Assembly: GCA_964020085.1 (NCBI GenBank)
Contig: OZ026604.1
Location: forward strand, 4,439,467 to 4,503,466
Length of the DNA: 64,000 bases
Direction of reading: 5' to 3'
DNA from: Micromussa lordhowensis
Lineage: Eukaryota > Cnidaria > Anthozoa > Scleractinia > Lobophylliidae
Shown piece by piece: positions 31,821 to 42,193 of this stretch (the first letter of the stretch is position 1; each line of letters begins with the position of its first letter). A program made the translations under genes and the position numbers. Under the pieces are notes generated by a model. The model saw only the letters and a program-made list of their open reading frames with translations. It did no database searches and was not told the DNA's origin.

Positions 31821-32304
31821 ATTTTTTAGTGTATTTTATCAAATACTTGTCAACAATAGGACTGTTGTCTGTCACGTAATCATCGATGTTTTTCATCGTG
31901 TTGTAAATATGAGATGAATTGAAATTTCCACTTCTCATCATGTCTTTTATTTCATTTAGCAAATGTTGATAGCTTTGGTGAGCATATGTACAATTTTGGA
32001 TCTTAAGATCAAGGTCTCTATGCTTCATCCAACCATGAATCAAGAGTGCTACTGTACTTATGGTAATCAAACTAATGCCGCCAGTTGCTAGCCTGCTAGC
32101 TAAACCTCCAGATGCAAATATGATAGACAGTGAGTTACCCAATAGTTTCCATTTTTTGACGTGTTTCGATGCTTGTTTGTACGCCCAACACTTTTCATGA
32201 TATGTGCGGTAGCAAGATTTTAATTCGTCAATCTGTTCTTCCGTTAGTTCATCTGAAATATGATTCCAGTTGAATATTGTCTTTCAAGGATCTTTCATAT
32301 ACAT
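31810..32304 (-). pseudogene. Two-helix membrane protein (SLATT-like pattern)
   Basis: The ATG at 32304 overlaps the stop of the neighbouring minus-strand gene and is preceded by AATATATAAACA. Codon 7 is TGA, so the present copy is broken at its very start. The rest is open: a charged helix (EEQIDELKSCYRTYHEKCW), two adjoining hydrophobic segments (LSIIFASGG, ISLITISTVALLIHGW) and a second helix (YAHQSYQHLLNEIKDMMRSG). This order resembles the SLATT family of small membrane effectors and ORFs beside animal Polintons; it is a pattern match only. The gene faces the VLTF3-like gene tail to tail. Confidence 0.5.
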
Positions 32305-32651
32305 TGTTTATATATTTTGATTTTTTTGGATACGCAATATATTAATCCAGAAATCTGACCGCATAATGGAGATCTTTTAATACATTTTGGTGTTCGGTTC
32401 GTGGGTATGACATATGTGTAACCTCGGTCTAATTGATGATGGGTATAGAATCGACCGAAAGCATCATGTAGAATGCTATGTGAGTGTAATATGTCTGACT
32501 GATTGAATATTCTTTCGAGGAACTGTGTGAGACATCCATTCCCAGGGCCAATCAGACCGATTTCGCTGTCATTTAACTCGAGTACCCTATCAATTGATAT
32601 GTATGTTTTGAAATTTCTGAGATATAGATATTGATATACTATTGACATCAT
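32295..32651 (-). CDS. 118-aa protein of unknown function in the adintovirus-like block
   Basis: The frame starts with two Met codons at 32651 and ends with TGA at 32295. It contains GLIGPGNGCLTQFLERIF, HSILHDAFGRFY and RGYTYVIP, and a Cys near the end. No membrane segment or catalytic motif is evident. It overlaps the start of the next minus-strand gene by 10 bp. I do not recognise it. Confidence 0.55.
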   Translation of the reverse strand: MMSIVYQYLYLRNFKTYISIDRVLELNDSEIGLIGPGNGCLTQFLERIFNQSDILHSHSILHDAFGRFYTHHQLDRGYTYVIPTNRTPKCIKRSPLCGQISGLIYCVSKKIKIYKQCI

Positions 32652-32779
32652 TTACACTATTGTGTTCTTGTTTGGTTCTTTTGAAGCAGTGCTTGATGTA
32701 TTTTATTGTTTCACTTATCATATATGTATATGTTATATTACTTATGGAAGTTATTTGATTATACCCTTGTATTAATATT

Positions 32780-33607
32780 TTATGTAATGGTTCCTTCACT
32801 ATCTTCATTTTTTTTTATTTTAAGATAAACTTCACTTTTATTATCATAAATATTTTTAGTTATTAATCCTCTCTTTCGGGGGAAGAGATTGGTGTTGAAA
32901 AACCTCACAGCACTTAAATTATTCCTCCCAGCAATATAACTGAATTTCTTTGGACTTAATCCACTGAAAATTACATTCAAATAACTGTTATGTATCCAAA
33001 TCCAAAACCAGACTTGCTTTCCTAAACAAATATTTGGAATATTAAATGTTGTATCAATGGTATCACCACGAATTATCACTTTACTTTTATCAACATAAAA
33101 CTTTAAAGGGTTCATCATACCAAGATAAAAAAACTCAATGGTCATTTCATTATTAGTACTTGAATTGTGTTGAAAGACATAATATAAAGTTTTTCATATC
33201 AATATTATCATTCACGTCTAAATATTTTGTAGTTATTTTATTTACATCAATTATATCTTTTCCATTCATATTGATTTGAACCTCATATTCTATGGAATCA
33301 TTGTCATAATAGTATAATCGATCCCATAAACCAACGGATACATTATTAACATTACCCTTAACACCGTAAACAACAACATAAATGGTTGTTTGGGGATCAG
33401 TTTTACTTTTTAGCTTGATATCAATATCTAAATCATTGAAACCAGAAGCTAAACCATTGTAAATAAAATGGATTATGCTTCTTGTATTGGTACCATCTAT
33501 ATTTGATTTGGTATTTAATACTGATAGAGTACCATCAGAGTGTATATTACTGACGGAAAAAGGAGATTGATTGATCTGAATGGAGCGGACACATCTTTTT
33601 CATTACT
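32780..33607 (-). pseudogene. Beta-rich surface-type protein, frameshifted
   Basis: An open frame without any ATG at its beginning runs from about 33607 to 33168, then the coding signal moves to another frame (33145 to 32780). The composition is typical of a beta-sandwich: NGLASGFNDLDIDIKLKSK, IYVVVYGVKGN and, in the second part, KQVWFWIWIHNSYLNVIFSG. A C-terminal KNEDSEGTIT tail follows. The gene is divergent from the capsid operon. A fibre or lectin-like role on the virion is an inference. The missing start and the shift indicate a dead copy. Confidence 0.5.
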
Positions 33608-33645
33608 ACTGAAAAGGATGGAATAATATAACATATTATATATTA

Positions 33646-34038
33646 ATGATACCATATGAATTCAAGATGATTTATCATCCCAATTTCGGTAAATTTGTAT
33701 ACAAGCATAAAGGGTCGGGGATTATTGTTGATAATATTTTCAAACCAATGAGAAAACTTTTGTCAGTTGGCGTAAATAAGCTTGCCAAACCATTGGGTAA
33801 GAAGGCGCTGAAATCAGATATTTCACATGCAGGTGAGAGGGCAGGAAAAAAGATAGCTGAGAAGTCAGGAGACTTGATAATGAAAAAGCTTGGAAATATG
33901 AGAATAGGGAATACAAGACAAAAAGTAGTCACCCCACAAATTGAACGGAGACAGCAAGAAGAGAGTACTGATGCGATCATAAGCAGATTGATATCAGGAT
34001 CAGGTGTGAAAAGAAGGCGTGGAGTAAAAATTATGTAA
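33646..34038 (+). CDS. 130-aa basic protein upstream of the capsid gene
   Basis: The frame starts MIPYEFKMIYHPNFGKFV 6 bp after a TATTATATATTA motif. It has a Gly/Lys-rich amphipathic central part (RKLLSVGVNKLAKPLGKKAL) and a basic tail (SGSGVKRRRGVKIM). Size, charge and position just before the capsid gene fit a minor virion or core protein. The family is not recognised. It appears intact. Confidence 0.6.
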   Translation: MIPYEFKMIYHPNFGKFVYKHKGSGIIVDNIFKPMRKLLSVGVNKLAKPLGKKALKSDISHAGERAGKKIAEKSGDLIMKKLGNMRIGNTRQKVVTPQIERRQQEESTDAIISRLISGSGVKRRRGVKIM

Positions 34039-34050
34039 TATAATTGTATA

Positions 34051-35328
34051 ATGTTCAGATCAGCTAAATATGTACAAAGTTATGAGTTTGTTAGATTTCA
34101 ACTGGATAATGTTATTATAGCTCCAGCAAATGGCCAACACCAACAAAAAAATGGGTATAAATTTACAGTCAATGACAGGTCTGCAATATACGATTGGTAC
34201 AATGCTTATTTTGAGGTACAATTGAAATTGAATAAATTGGATGGAACTGGTGGCTACACTGCTGCCATTGACGATGCTAATAGAGCAACAGTTATCAATG
34301 GAGCCCATTCATTAATCAATAAAATGACAATAAAGAGTGCTGGTAAGATCGTATACGATACTAGTAATCTTCATAAAGTCGTCTTTGTTAAAAACCTCCT
34401 CCGATATAGTGATGATTTCAGTCGCTCAGTAGCCAAGAATAGTTTTTGGTATCTAGACTCGATTGACTCCACTGTTATTACTGATGGTAATGGTGATGAA
34501 CTAGGGTATAAGACAAGACGAAGATTGACAGCAGCAGACAGTGATGTTAATGTAATCATACCTCTCAATCGTTATGGTTTCTTTGAAGTACTGGAGGATA
34601 AATTGTTAGTACCAATGCAACTACAGTTTGAAATAAATTTACAAAATGACAGAGAATTAATACACAAGTTAGCTGCGGTGGTAGATGGTGGAGTGGTAAT
34701 TAAGAGATTCTATTTGTGGGTTCCCAAAATGATACCAACAGACAGTTTGTCTGGAGAGTTTACGAAATCCTTTTTAACCGAAAAATATTTGACGTATAAA
34801 AGAGAATTGTATCAGGGTTCTGGAGAAAGACAAAGCAGTGGCTACTTTCAGATCTCAGCCAGTATTGATAATGTCGAATCCGTATTTGTATACCTACAAC
34901 GAGCCAAAACGGATAATCCGGATGCGAATCCGTTCATATTTGACACTTTCAAGCTTAACGTGGCTGATAATGCTAGCAATCTCACAACATGTAGATTGGA
35001 ATATGGTAATGGAGTATTTTACCCAGAAACTGAATACGATACAGAATCAAAAGTCAGGATCTTCAATGATTTGATGAAATTTGAAACGAGAAAGAATGAT
35101 TTCAACACCAGAACACAGCTCAACCTGTCAAATTACAACTCCATTTATTCTGTCTTATATTTTGATTTGTTGTACCAAGCAGAGAAAATCACAAGAGATC
35201 CAAAACAGTTGATCTTCAGGTACAAGATAAGTGCGAATAGTACAGCTGCTTTTCAGGTCCACGCTATTGTCTTGTATAAAGAGGAAGTCGTCATCAAACC
35301 GATTGGAAATGAATTGGTCATAGTATAA
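34051..35328 (+). CDS. Adintovirus-like double-jelly-roll major capsid protein (hexon)
   Basis: The intact 425-aa frame begins MFRSAKYVQSYEFVRFQLDN and includes SAIYDWYNAYFEVQ, NDVNVIIPLNRYGFFE-type and YGNGVFYPETEYDTESK segments. I know these from capsid proteins of adintovirus/Maverick elements in cnidarian genomes. It is distinct from the F54H12.2-type capsid fragment at 18502. It would build the icosahedral shell. The gene lies 12 bp after the previous stop and is followed by an AT-rich palindrome and the protease gene. No break is visible, making it the best preserved viral gene here. Confidence 0.82.
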   Translation: MFRSAKYVQSYEFVRFQLDNVIIAPANGQHQQKNGYKFTVNDRSAIYDWYNAYFEVQLKLNKLDGTGGYTAAIDDANRATVINGAHSLINKMTIKSAGKIVYDTSNLHKVVFVKNLLRYSDDFSRSVAKNSFWYLDSIDSTVITDGNGDELGYKTRRRLTAADSDVNVIIPLNRYGFFEVLEDKLLVPMQLQFEINLQNDRELIHKLAAVVDGGVVIKRFYLWVPKMIPTDSLSGEFTKSFLTEKYLTYKRELYQGSGERQSSGYFQISASIDNVESVFVYLQRAKTDNPDANPFIFDTFKLNVADNASNLTTCRLEYGNGVFYPETEYDTESKVRIFNDLMKFETRKNDFNTRTQLNLSNYNSIYSVLYFDLLYQAEKITRDPKQLIFRYKISANSTAAFQVHAIVLYKEEVVIKPIGNELVIV

Positions 35329-35339
35329 ACGGTGATATT

Positions 35340-35398
35340 CCTTATTTCATATATGTTATATAATCGAAAAATTATATAACATATATTATATACAACAA
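35340..35398 (+). promoter_or_regulatory. AT-rich palindromic promoter-like element
   Basis: ATATGTTATATAAT and its inverted copy ATTATATAACATAT flank a 6-bp centre (about 35350-35385), followed by ATATTATATACAACAA and the ATG at 35399. Similar TATAACATAT/TATATA words stand directly before the starts at 33646, 36662, 31260 and (minus strand) 32304. Confidence 0.55.
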
Positions 35399-36649
35399 AT
35401 GACTCAACTTTTTGAAATAAATGTAAAACTGTCAAAAAATCAGAAGAAGAATCTGAGTGCTGCTTACCATAAAAGAGAAACCATTGTCATAAGGCTCAAG
35501 AATGACTCTCTTCGTGGGAATGACACTCTTCTTGTCTCAGCGATGACGAAGAAGAAATTGGAGAAGAATCGGAAGTTGAATAAAGGTATGGATATTAAGC
35601 TAGCTAAGACCAATATCAGAAAACAAGTCGGTGGTAATTTATTGACTTCTATTCTAGCCCTCGGACGTACATTCAGACCAACTATTGCGAAAACCTTGGG
35701 ATTATCAGCTTTAGCAGGGTTGGCTAGTGAAGGCGCAAGCCAAGTCGTCAAAAAGATATCTGGAAAAGGGGTACAGAGAGGAGGCTTCCTAATTCCACAA
35801 AACAAAATTGACAAACTAATCGCAAACAAGCATCTTCTATCCACAAAACAAAAGAAAGACATAGTGGAAGCCATTATATCAGGTTCAGATGTTGTTATAA
35901 AACCAACAAAAACGCAATCGGGTGGTTTTCTTGGTACTTTACTCGCCAGTATTGGGATTCCTATGATATTGAACGCTTTGACTGGAAAGGGCACTCCCAA
36001 GATTGGACTTCCAATCCCTCCTCCAAAAGGAGGGAGGGGAGCTCCGAGAATGGGTTTACATAGACCGCCACCTTTTATAGGATCATGGGACAAACAATCT
36101 GGTATGGGTAAAAAAAAAGAAGGGAAAAGGTCTACTATTAGGCCCAAACAGTCCATTCAATTCAATCCCACTCGTAGGGGCAATACTGTAAAACCGAAAT
36201 TCCATGAAGACATCCCGATGAGCAATCATGATCTAATAAAATGGTGTAGATATCTAAATATCCCAATCAATGATGTTTTGTCAAGAGATCAAACAGTTCC
36301 ACATAACCACAAACAGGCATTATTCATTTACAATCTTGAACCATCATACACGAGCGGAAGTCATTGGGTAACAACTTATGTGAAAGACAACATTATCAAT
36401 TATTTTGGCAGCTTTGGTATGCCTCCGTCTCAAGAATTGGTGAATCATGCGAAAATAAAGAATTTAACTTTACTTCACCAAAATAATCAGATTCAAAATA
36501 TAAAAACAACCACATGTGAATACTTCTGTTTATACTTTTTGAATGAAATGAATAAGGGTAATTCATATTTTGATTTATTAAAAGTATTTAACATACATGA
36601 CACAATGAAAAATGAAAGATTCATCAAACATTATTTTAAAAATATATAA
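35399..36649 (+). CDS. Fused core/minor-capsid and adenain-type cysteine protease polyprotein
   Basis: The 416-aa open frame has two parts. Residues 1-240 are basic and Gly-rich with SALAGLASEGASQVVKK and GGFLGTLLASIGIPMILNAL, resembling the adenovirus pX core peptide. Residues about 270-416 are an adenovirus-type C5 protease: a His in SGSHWVTTYV, then NYFGSFGMPPSQE, then the nucleophile Cys in TTCEYFCLYFLNE. In the family the second catalytic position is Asp/Glu in YFDSFG; here it is Gly. The usual Gly after the Cys is Glu. The protease is therefore probably dead although the frame is intact. It would mature virion proteins. Confidence 0.78.
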   Translation: MTQLFEINVKLSKNQKKNLSAAYHKRETIVIRLKNDSLRGNDTLLVSAMTKKKLEKNRKLNKGMDIKLAKTNIRKQVGGNLLTSILALGRTFRPTIAKTLGLSALAGLASEGASQVVKKISGKGVQRGGFLIPQNKIDKLIANKHLLSTKQKKDIVEAIISGSDVVIKPTKTQSGGFLGTLLASIGIPMILNALTGKGTPKIGLPIPPPKGGRGAPRMGLHRPPPFIGSWDKQSGMGKKKEGKRSTIRPKQSIQFNPTRRGNTVKPKFHEDIPMSNHDLIKWCRYLNIPINDVLSRDQTVPHNHKQALFIYNLEPSYTSGSHWVTTYVKDNIINYFGSFGMPPSQELVNHAKIKNLTLLHQNNQIQNIKTTTCEYFCLYFLNEMNKGNSYFDLLKVFNIHDTMKNERFIKHYFKNI

Positions 36650-36661
36650 CTTATATATATA

Positions 36662-36850
36662 ATGGTAAAATCATATTGTGTTAAACAGAAGAAACAAACT
36701 GAATGTTTTCCAGGCAGTGAAAGATATGTCAAAGCCAACAATGGTCGAACCATGATGAAATGCACTTGTGCTGAATGTGGGATAACAAAGACTAAATTCG
36801 TCAAATCGGGGCCATTGCAGGATCGCCAACCAAACCATATTGTGGAATAA
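36662..36850 (+). CDS. Small zinc-ribbon protein (DUF5679-like)
   Basis: The 62-aa frame starts MVKSYCVKQKKQTECFPG and has NGRTMMKCTCAECGITKTKF. The order YCVKCKKKTE, then NGR, then C-x-x-C-G is typical of DUF5679-type small zinc ribbons found in viruses of this kind; here the second Cys of the first pair is Gln. An AT-rich motif (ATATATAACTTATATATATA) lies immediately before the ATG. Confidence 0.65.
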   Translation: MVKSYCVKQKKQTECFPGSERYVKANNGRTMMKCTCAECGITKTKFVKSGPLQDRQPNHIVE

Positions 36851-37050
36851 ATAAGGTTTCCAAAGGTAAACACCTTGGAACTGAAATAGAGTGTATTAGA
36901 CAAAATCAAATCAGACAATACGGGATTAACAAGGCCAACAAAAGTCTCATGAAAAACATTAAGATGGATCCAAAGACAGCAAAGTCTATCAAAAAGTCAG
37001 AAGAACTATTAAAAAAAATTGATGAACTAACAAAACAACAGGGAAACTGA
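36833..37050 (+). pseudogene. Small basic adintovirus-type ORF lacking a clear start
   Basis: In the frame after the DUF5679-like gene, KPYCGINKVSKGKHLGTEIE and RQNQIRQYGINKANKSL read as a short conserved basic protein. It ends in a Lys/Glu helix at the TGA near 37050. The first ATG in this frame is internal, so the 5' part is lost or shifted. The two neighbouring genes overlap it. Function is unknown. Confidence 0.45.
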
Positions 37051-37679
37051 TTGAGCCCTCACTAGCTGGGGGCAGTTTGTTTAATATTCATGATAGTCAT
37101 TCTCTTAGTGAGATTGCTTTGAAAGGTTTGACTAATTCTGGGGCTTACCTTGCTCAAAAGGGTGTTGCAAAAGCCATCAAATCAGATTATGCAAAGAAGA
37201 AGACAAAAAATGTTGCAAACAAATATTTGGATCAAGTCCTTGACAGTTTCACATGAAATCTGTCTAAAAAGATATCACCAACTGGTGGTGCTATTGATAT
37301 ACACAAGGCTATATTAAAGGTTGCGCCTAAGAAGGGTTTTGTGATGCCTGGACATAGATATACAGGCCCTGGTAACCCTCTCGAACAGCAACTGAGGTAT
37401 GATCCCAATACTGGTCAGATACTTGAGATATATCAACAACCAACTGGTAGAACAGATGCTGTCAGCATGCAGCATGATGTTGATTGCTCAGTTTGTGGAA
37501 ATAAATCCAAAAGTGATCAATTGAAATGCAAAAACGATGCAGATCGTAAGATGGTTAAGGCTCTTGATGCCATTCCTTGGAAAGAAAGACAATGGGGACA
37601 CACAATAGCTCGAAATGCCATAGCAGCTAAGTCAAAATTGGGTATGGGCGTCAAGTCAAAAAACGTAAAAAGCCGTTGA
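37035..37679 (+). pseudogene. Phospholipase A2-like capsid protein, in-frame TGA
   Basis: The frame holds a Gly/Ala-rich segment (IEPSLAGGSLFNIH), then a TGA at 37254-37256, then the PLA2-like domain: GPGNPLEQQLRYD as calcium-binding-loop analogue and DAVSMQHDVDCSVC with the catalytic His-Asp. A KALDAIPWKERQWG segment and a basic tail follow. PLA2-like domains of this type occur in parvovirus VP1 and in adintoviruses, where they help virions cross membranes. Active-site residues remain. The stop overlaps the first codon of the integrase gene. Confidence 0.7.
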
Positions 37680-38398
37680 GTGAAGAAAACTGGCAAGAAA
37701 AATTAGCTGATGAATTACATACACCCATAAAGCGTAACTTCACTCGGCGGCGTGTAATCACAAATCATATTGATGAAATATGGGCAAGTGATCTAGTTGA
37801 AATGCAACAGTTCAGTAAATGGAATAAAGGTTATAAATATCTTCTTATGATTATTGATGTCTTCAGCAAATATGGTTGGATTGTACCATTGAAGGATAAG
37901 AAAAGTGAATCTGTTGCTGAAGCATTTAAAACAATATTCAAGGAAGGTAGAAAACCACAGTATTTATGGGTTGATAAAGGTAAAGAATATTACAACAAAC
38001 ATGTGAAAGACCTATTAGAGAAAAATGGGATACATATGTACTCAACTGAGACTGAAGAGAAGTCATCAGTGGTTGAAAGATGGAATAGAACGATTAAATC
38101 CAAGATGTGGAAACAGTTCACAGTTCAAGGTAATACAATGTATCTCGATATGTTACCTAAAATATTGAAACAGTATAATAATACCAAACATTCAAGCATC
38201 AAAATGACACCCACAGAAGAAGCATCCAATAAGAAGAATGAAGGAACTGTTTACTTTAATCTATATGGTGATATGGAAACATCAAAGCAGAAGCCAAAAT
38301 TTAAAATAGGTGATAAGGTCCGAATATCCAAGTACAAACGGAATGTGTTCGATAAGGGTTGTTTTTGGCTACCAGCATTTGGGGTTTGGTGTTGGTAG
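37676..38398 (+). pseudogene. Adintovirus-like integrase (rve), 3' truncated
   Basis: The frame overlaps the preceding gene by 4 bp. The core motifs are intact: DEIWASDLVEM, LMIIDVFSKYGW, LWVDKGKEYYN and SSVVERWNRTIK. After GDKVRISKYKRNVFDKG the similarity ends at about 38360 and the last 11 residues are unrelated, so the C-terminal chromodomain-type end is lost by deletion or insertion. It is only distantly related to the two Polinton integrases in the window. Confidence 0.82.
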
Positions 38399-38905
38399 CA
38401 GTGATTGAGATTTTGACAATTTTGATAAATTATTTTTGTTTATGTGATTATATATTATTCACGCTTTTCCATTATTCAGTATGGATAGCCAAAAATATTA
38501 TTTCTGGCTATTTTTACAATATTTTATAAAAAACTTTTATTGAAATATCATAAGCTAGATTGTGACGATGATGGTGTTTTACAGCTGTAGGATGATGATA
38601 ATACAGTAAATTACATAGTATATTTTCATGTAAAAAAGTTTGCTGATATAACACTGTAACATATTTTTATCATAATATCCACAAGCAGGATGACAATAAT
38701 AAACGCACTTTTCAATCATAATTTTCATAAAAATACTATAAATCACATAGTATATTTTGTCCTAAAATATACTTAAAGGTTTGGCACGTCTCCAGTAATA
38801 TCAGAAATGATCGCAAATACGACTTAACTCTGCAGCTCTCGAGCTACCCCCAAAACTTGCGACCCTCGGGTTAATAAACAAAAAATATTATCTAATACAA
38901 ATATA
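38399..38905. other. AT-rich non-coding spacer
   Basis: No gene is seen. Diverged copies of 'aaatcacatagtatattttg' and 'cataatatccacaagcaggatgacaataataa' type words occur (compare 38546-38640 with 38660-38760), suggesting a decayed tandem repeat. An ATCTAATACAAATATA motif precedes the ATG at 38906. Confidence 0.5.
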
Positions 38906-41578
38906 ATGAAAGAAATGAAAGATGATTTTTTAAAATTATCAAAATCTCAATTAATTAAATTATTGTTGAAGCAAAATTTGGAAATGAAAAAGCTATCAAC
39001 AAAACGTAATATAATACAACCACCATTGGATTTCAGGGATTATTATAAACCAATCCCAACCCCAAGAAAAAATGTAAAACAGATGATTCAATGTTATGAG
39101 GAAAATATAATTCAACCGCCATTGGCATTTAGGGATAAGCCAGTTCCAGCTCCCAGGAAAAATACACATCAGATGGTACAGGAGTATGAAGACAAGATCA
39201 CACAACCTCCATTAGAATTTAGGGATGATTCCAAGCCAATCCCATTACCTAGAACTAAGATAGTGCAAGCTAAAATAGCTTTGAAAGGCTACACAAAGTT
39301 TAGTTTAGTTAATGAGCTGATCCCCGGCCACTGTGCCCAGATTAACCAAGGCTTCGGGGAACATATCAACAGCAATTTGGTGAAAAAGGCAGGATCTGTT
39401 AGAAAAATGTACAGAAATGCTAAGAATAGCAGAGAAAGAAATCAGCTTGACCAGAAGACTCTTAAAATTAAGATTGAGGAGTGGAGGAGAAAGGTTGAAG
39501 ACCTAGAAAGCAAAAAGAGAGAACTGATGAAAGAGATGCATGGTGCCCTGAAGGAAAAAGATGATGAAATGGCCAAGCTAAGAGAGCAAAATGCAGCCTT
39601 GATTCAGCATATTGACAACTTAGAAAAGAGACTCGGGGAAGTGGGGTGTACAGGGAAGAAACTGGGTGATCTTGGTTCAAGACAAAGGCACAGGAAACTT
39701 AAGGAGCTAAAAAGTAGAGCAGAAGTGGCACTTTGGTTCGTGAAATCATATGGGTTGGAATTAACTTGCCTCAAGGGTGTGGATACAGAACATGGGAACT
39801 CGTACACAGTTGATCTTACCAACGAACCATCAGCCACACCCAATACAGACAAAGAAGAAGATGAGAAATTGGAACAGGTTCTTTACCTACTGGATAAGTT
39901 CTGTGCCAGTGATGAGCTTTATCATGAGCTGACTATGATTTGTGATGACCTCCCAAAGTCATATTTAATAAAACAAAAATGAACTCAACTGAACAGCATC
40001 TACAGCATTGAACCTGTTCCTGGGCAATTTCCAGGTGCCCAGATCTCCTTCACTGAAGCTCTGAAGGATCATATCAGAGACCTCCTCAGAAGTGATCCTT
40101 CTAATAACCTAACCGAACCTGTCAAGGTCAAGATAAGTGGAGATGGAGCAAAAATGTCCAGGAGTACAAATTTTATGATCCTCTCTTTCTGCCTCCTTCA
40201 AACTGGAGAAAAAGTGATGTCTTCAAGAGGGAACAGAACAATTGCAATTGTTAATGGCCCAGAGAAGTATGAAACCCTGGAACACTCCTTCTCATCAGCT
40301 ATCAATGAAATCAACACTGTCTTGGAAACTGGCTTCATTGAGGTTGATGGGAAAGAAATACAAATTGAAATGTTTCTGGGAGGAGATTACAAATTCCTTC
40401 TCATGGTTATGGGTCTTAGTGGTGCCACATCTACTCATTCTTGTCTTTGGTGCTTAATTCACAAGTTGGACAGATGGGACACCTCCAAGCCCATTGAACA
40501 CTATCAATCTGTAGAAATGAAAAGGACTCTGGCTCACATTAAATCCATGCTAACACAAAAGAAATTTTCTGTTATACACCAGCCTCTTTTTAATATTGAA
40601 TTAGATCATGTCATTTTGGATGAACTGCACCTAATGATGAGAGTCGCAGACCGGCTAACAGAAAACCTAATTACTGAAGTAATGGACAGGGATGGTCAGG
40701 CTGATATTTCTAAGGGAAAAGGAGAGAAAAAAGGTATCTACCTGGAGACTCTCATAAACACTATAAAAAATCTTGGGATCTCCTTTTCCATCTGGGAAAA
40801 GAAGAATGCCGATGGAAAGGGGAGTGGAAGTTATGAGTGGACAAGTCTCATTGGCTCAGATAAGAAGAAGCTAATGGAACTTCTCCCATCCCAAGTTCAG
40901 GAAAAAGACATCCTCTTCCCTGAAACCAAGGATAAAGTTATACAGCTTTGGTCTGATTTCCATGAACTTCACAAAATCATCAGCGATTACAACACAGATG
41001 GCGAGCAGTATCTTGAAGTCTCACAAAAGGAAAAAAAATTTATTAACCTCTTTTGCTCACTAGCTGACAAAAGAATTAACTATGGCAACGCTCAAGTAAC
41101 ACCTTACATGCACACACTACCCTACCACGTGCCACTTGTCATAAAACAATTTTCCACAATGAAACAATTCACAGGCCAAGGTGTTGAAAAAAATAATGAT
41201 GATGCCAAGCGAATCTTCTTCCAAAAGTCCAACAAATGGGATGCAGCAAGAGATGTTTTACTTTTGGAATCGAGGCAACTGGCATTACAAAGCCATGAAA
41301 GGGAAAAGCGAAAATATACAAAAAAGAAGAATGATTACTGGGATGATGGCATAGTGGAAACAAGGAAAAAGAGGCAGAGATCTCAAGCAATTGTTACTGA
41401 AGCTCCAGATCAAGAGCCAGGCCCTTCCACTGCTGCCGATGGTGGATGTGAAGGAGACTTAAACCGGCTAAGTGTAAAGGAGCTACAGGAGAAGATCAAA
41501 TCAAAGAAAATCCAAATAAAGGGACTAGCGAAGTTAAAGAAATGCGAGCTAATAGAAGTCTTAAGAAATGCCCACTGA
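38906..41578 (+). pseudogene. Chimera: adintovirus PPL-repeat N-terminus fused to a transposase-like protein
   Basis: One frame runs 38906-41578 with a single TGA at 39980-39982. Residues about 33-130 contain three repeats of QPPL(D/A/E)FRD..PIP.PR, a Pro-rich array found at the start of adintovirus polymerase-region ORFs. At about residue 132 (GYTKF) this changes to unrelated sequence: a long coiled coil (about 180-250), then after the TGA the block VKISGDGAKMS, FLGGDYKFLLMVMGL, STHSCLWC, LDELHLMMRVADRL and GQGVEKNNDDAKR. The acidic D, D and E positions and the Cys pair are reminiscent of RAG1/Transib-type transposases, but I cannot assign the family. The end has a SAP-like helix pair (LSVKELQEKIKSKKIQIKG). 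Confidence 0.6.
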
Positions 41579-42193
41579 CTGTACAATCACATAATAATTA
41601 TTATTTAGTAACATGAATGTGGTGGGTATTCAAACAGTGTTTAATGACAGTGGTAAGATATCTGTGTACTGTAATGAAGTAAATTGTGTACTATAGGTAA
41701 GGTAAGGTAAAGTCTGCATTCAGGCCAAGTGGCCCATCAGGCCAGAGCTTATCCTGGTTTCTGTAGCATGAAGCGACTAGGAGTATTTCTACCCCCCCCC
41801 CCCTGGATGGGATGCTAGTCCATCGCAGGGTTACCCCCCAGCATTTAATTCGCCGGTACCCATTATTTATACACCTGGGTGGAGAGAGGCACTATGAGAG
41901 TAAAGTGTCTTGCCCAAGAACACAACACAGGGCCTAATTAATCAAAACGCTCTTTCAATTCTGCCCCTTCAAGAAAAATAGGAAACAAAGAGCATAATAA
42001 CAATAAGCATTGTATTTATTAATATTCTGTAATAAATTTGACATGAGGCTTCTATATTAAAAAATATATGCATGTATATAACATGTACAATATTCTTTAC
42101 AAGCTTTCAATGAAGTCTATTTTTCATCTAATTTTAAGTTAATTTCTATCATTTGTTATTCCTTTGATAAGATTACTTAATTTGATTATTTAC
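41579..42193. other. Non-coding spacer between converging genes
   Basis: Apart from the SINE-like copy at 41701-41935 this stretch is AT-rich with no gene. Confidence 0.5.
41701..41935 (+). mobile_element. SINE-like retroposon fragment
   Basis: The segment contains GGATGGGATGCTAGTCCATC, GGGTTACCCCCCAGC, ACACCTGGGTGGAGAGAGGC and AAAGTGTCTTGCCCAAGAAC followed by ACAACACA. These words are shared by many short interspersed repeats of marine animals. It starts with a short GTAAG repeat and has no tRNA-like promoter visible, so it is probably truncated. Orientation is taken from the CTTGCCCAAG tail. Confidence 0.6.
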
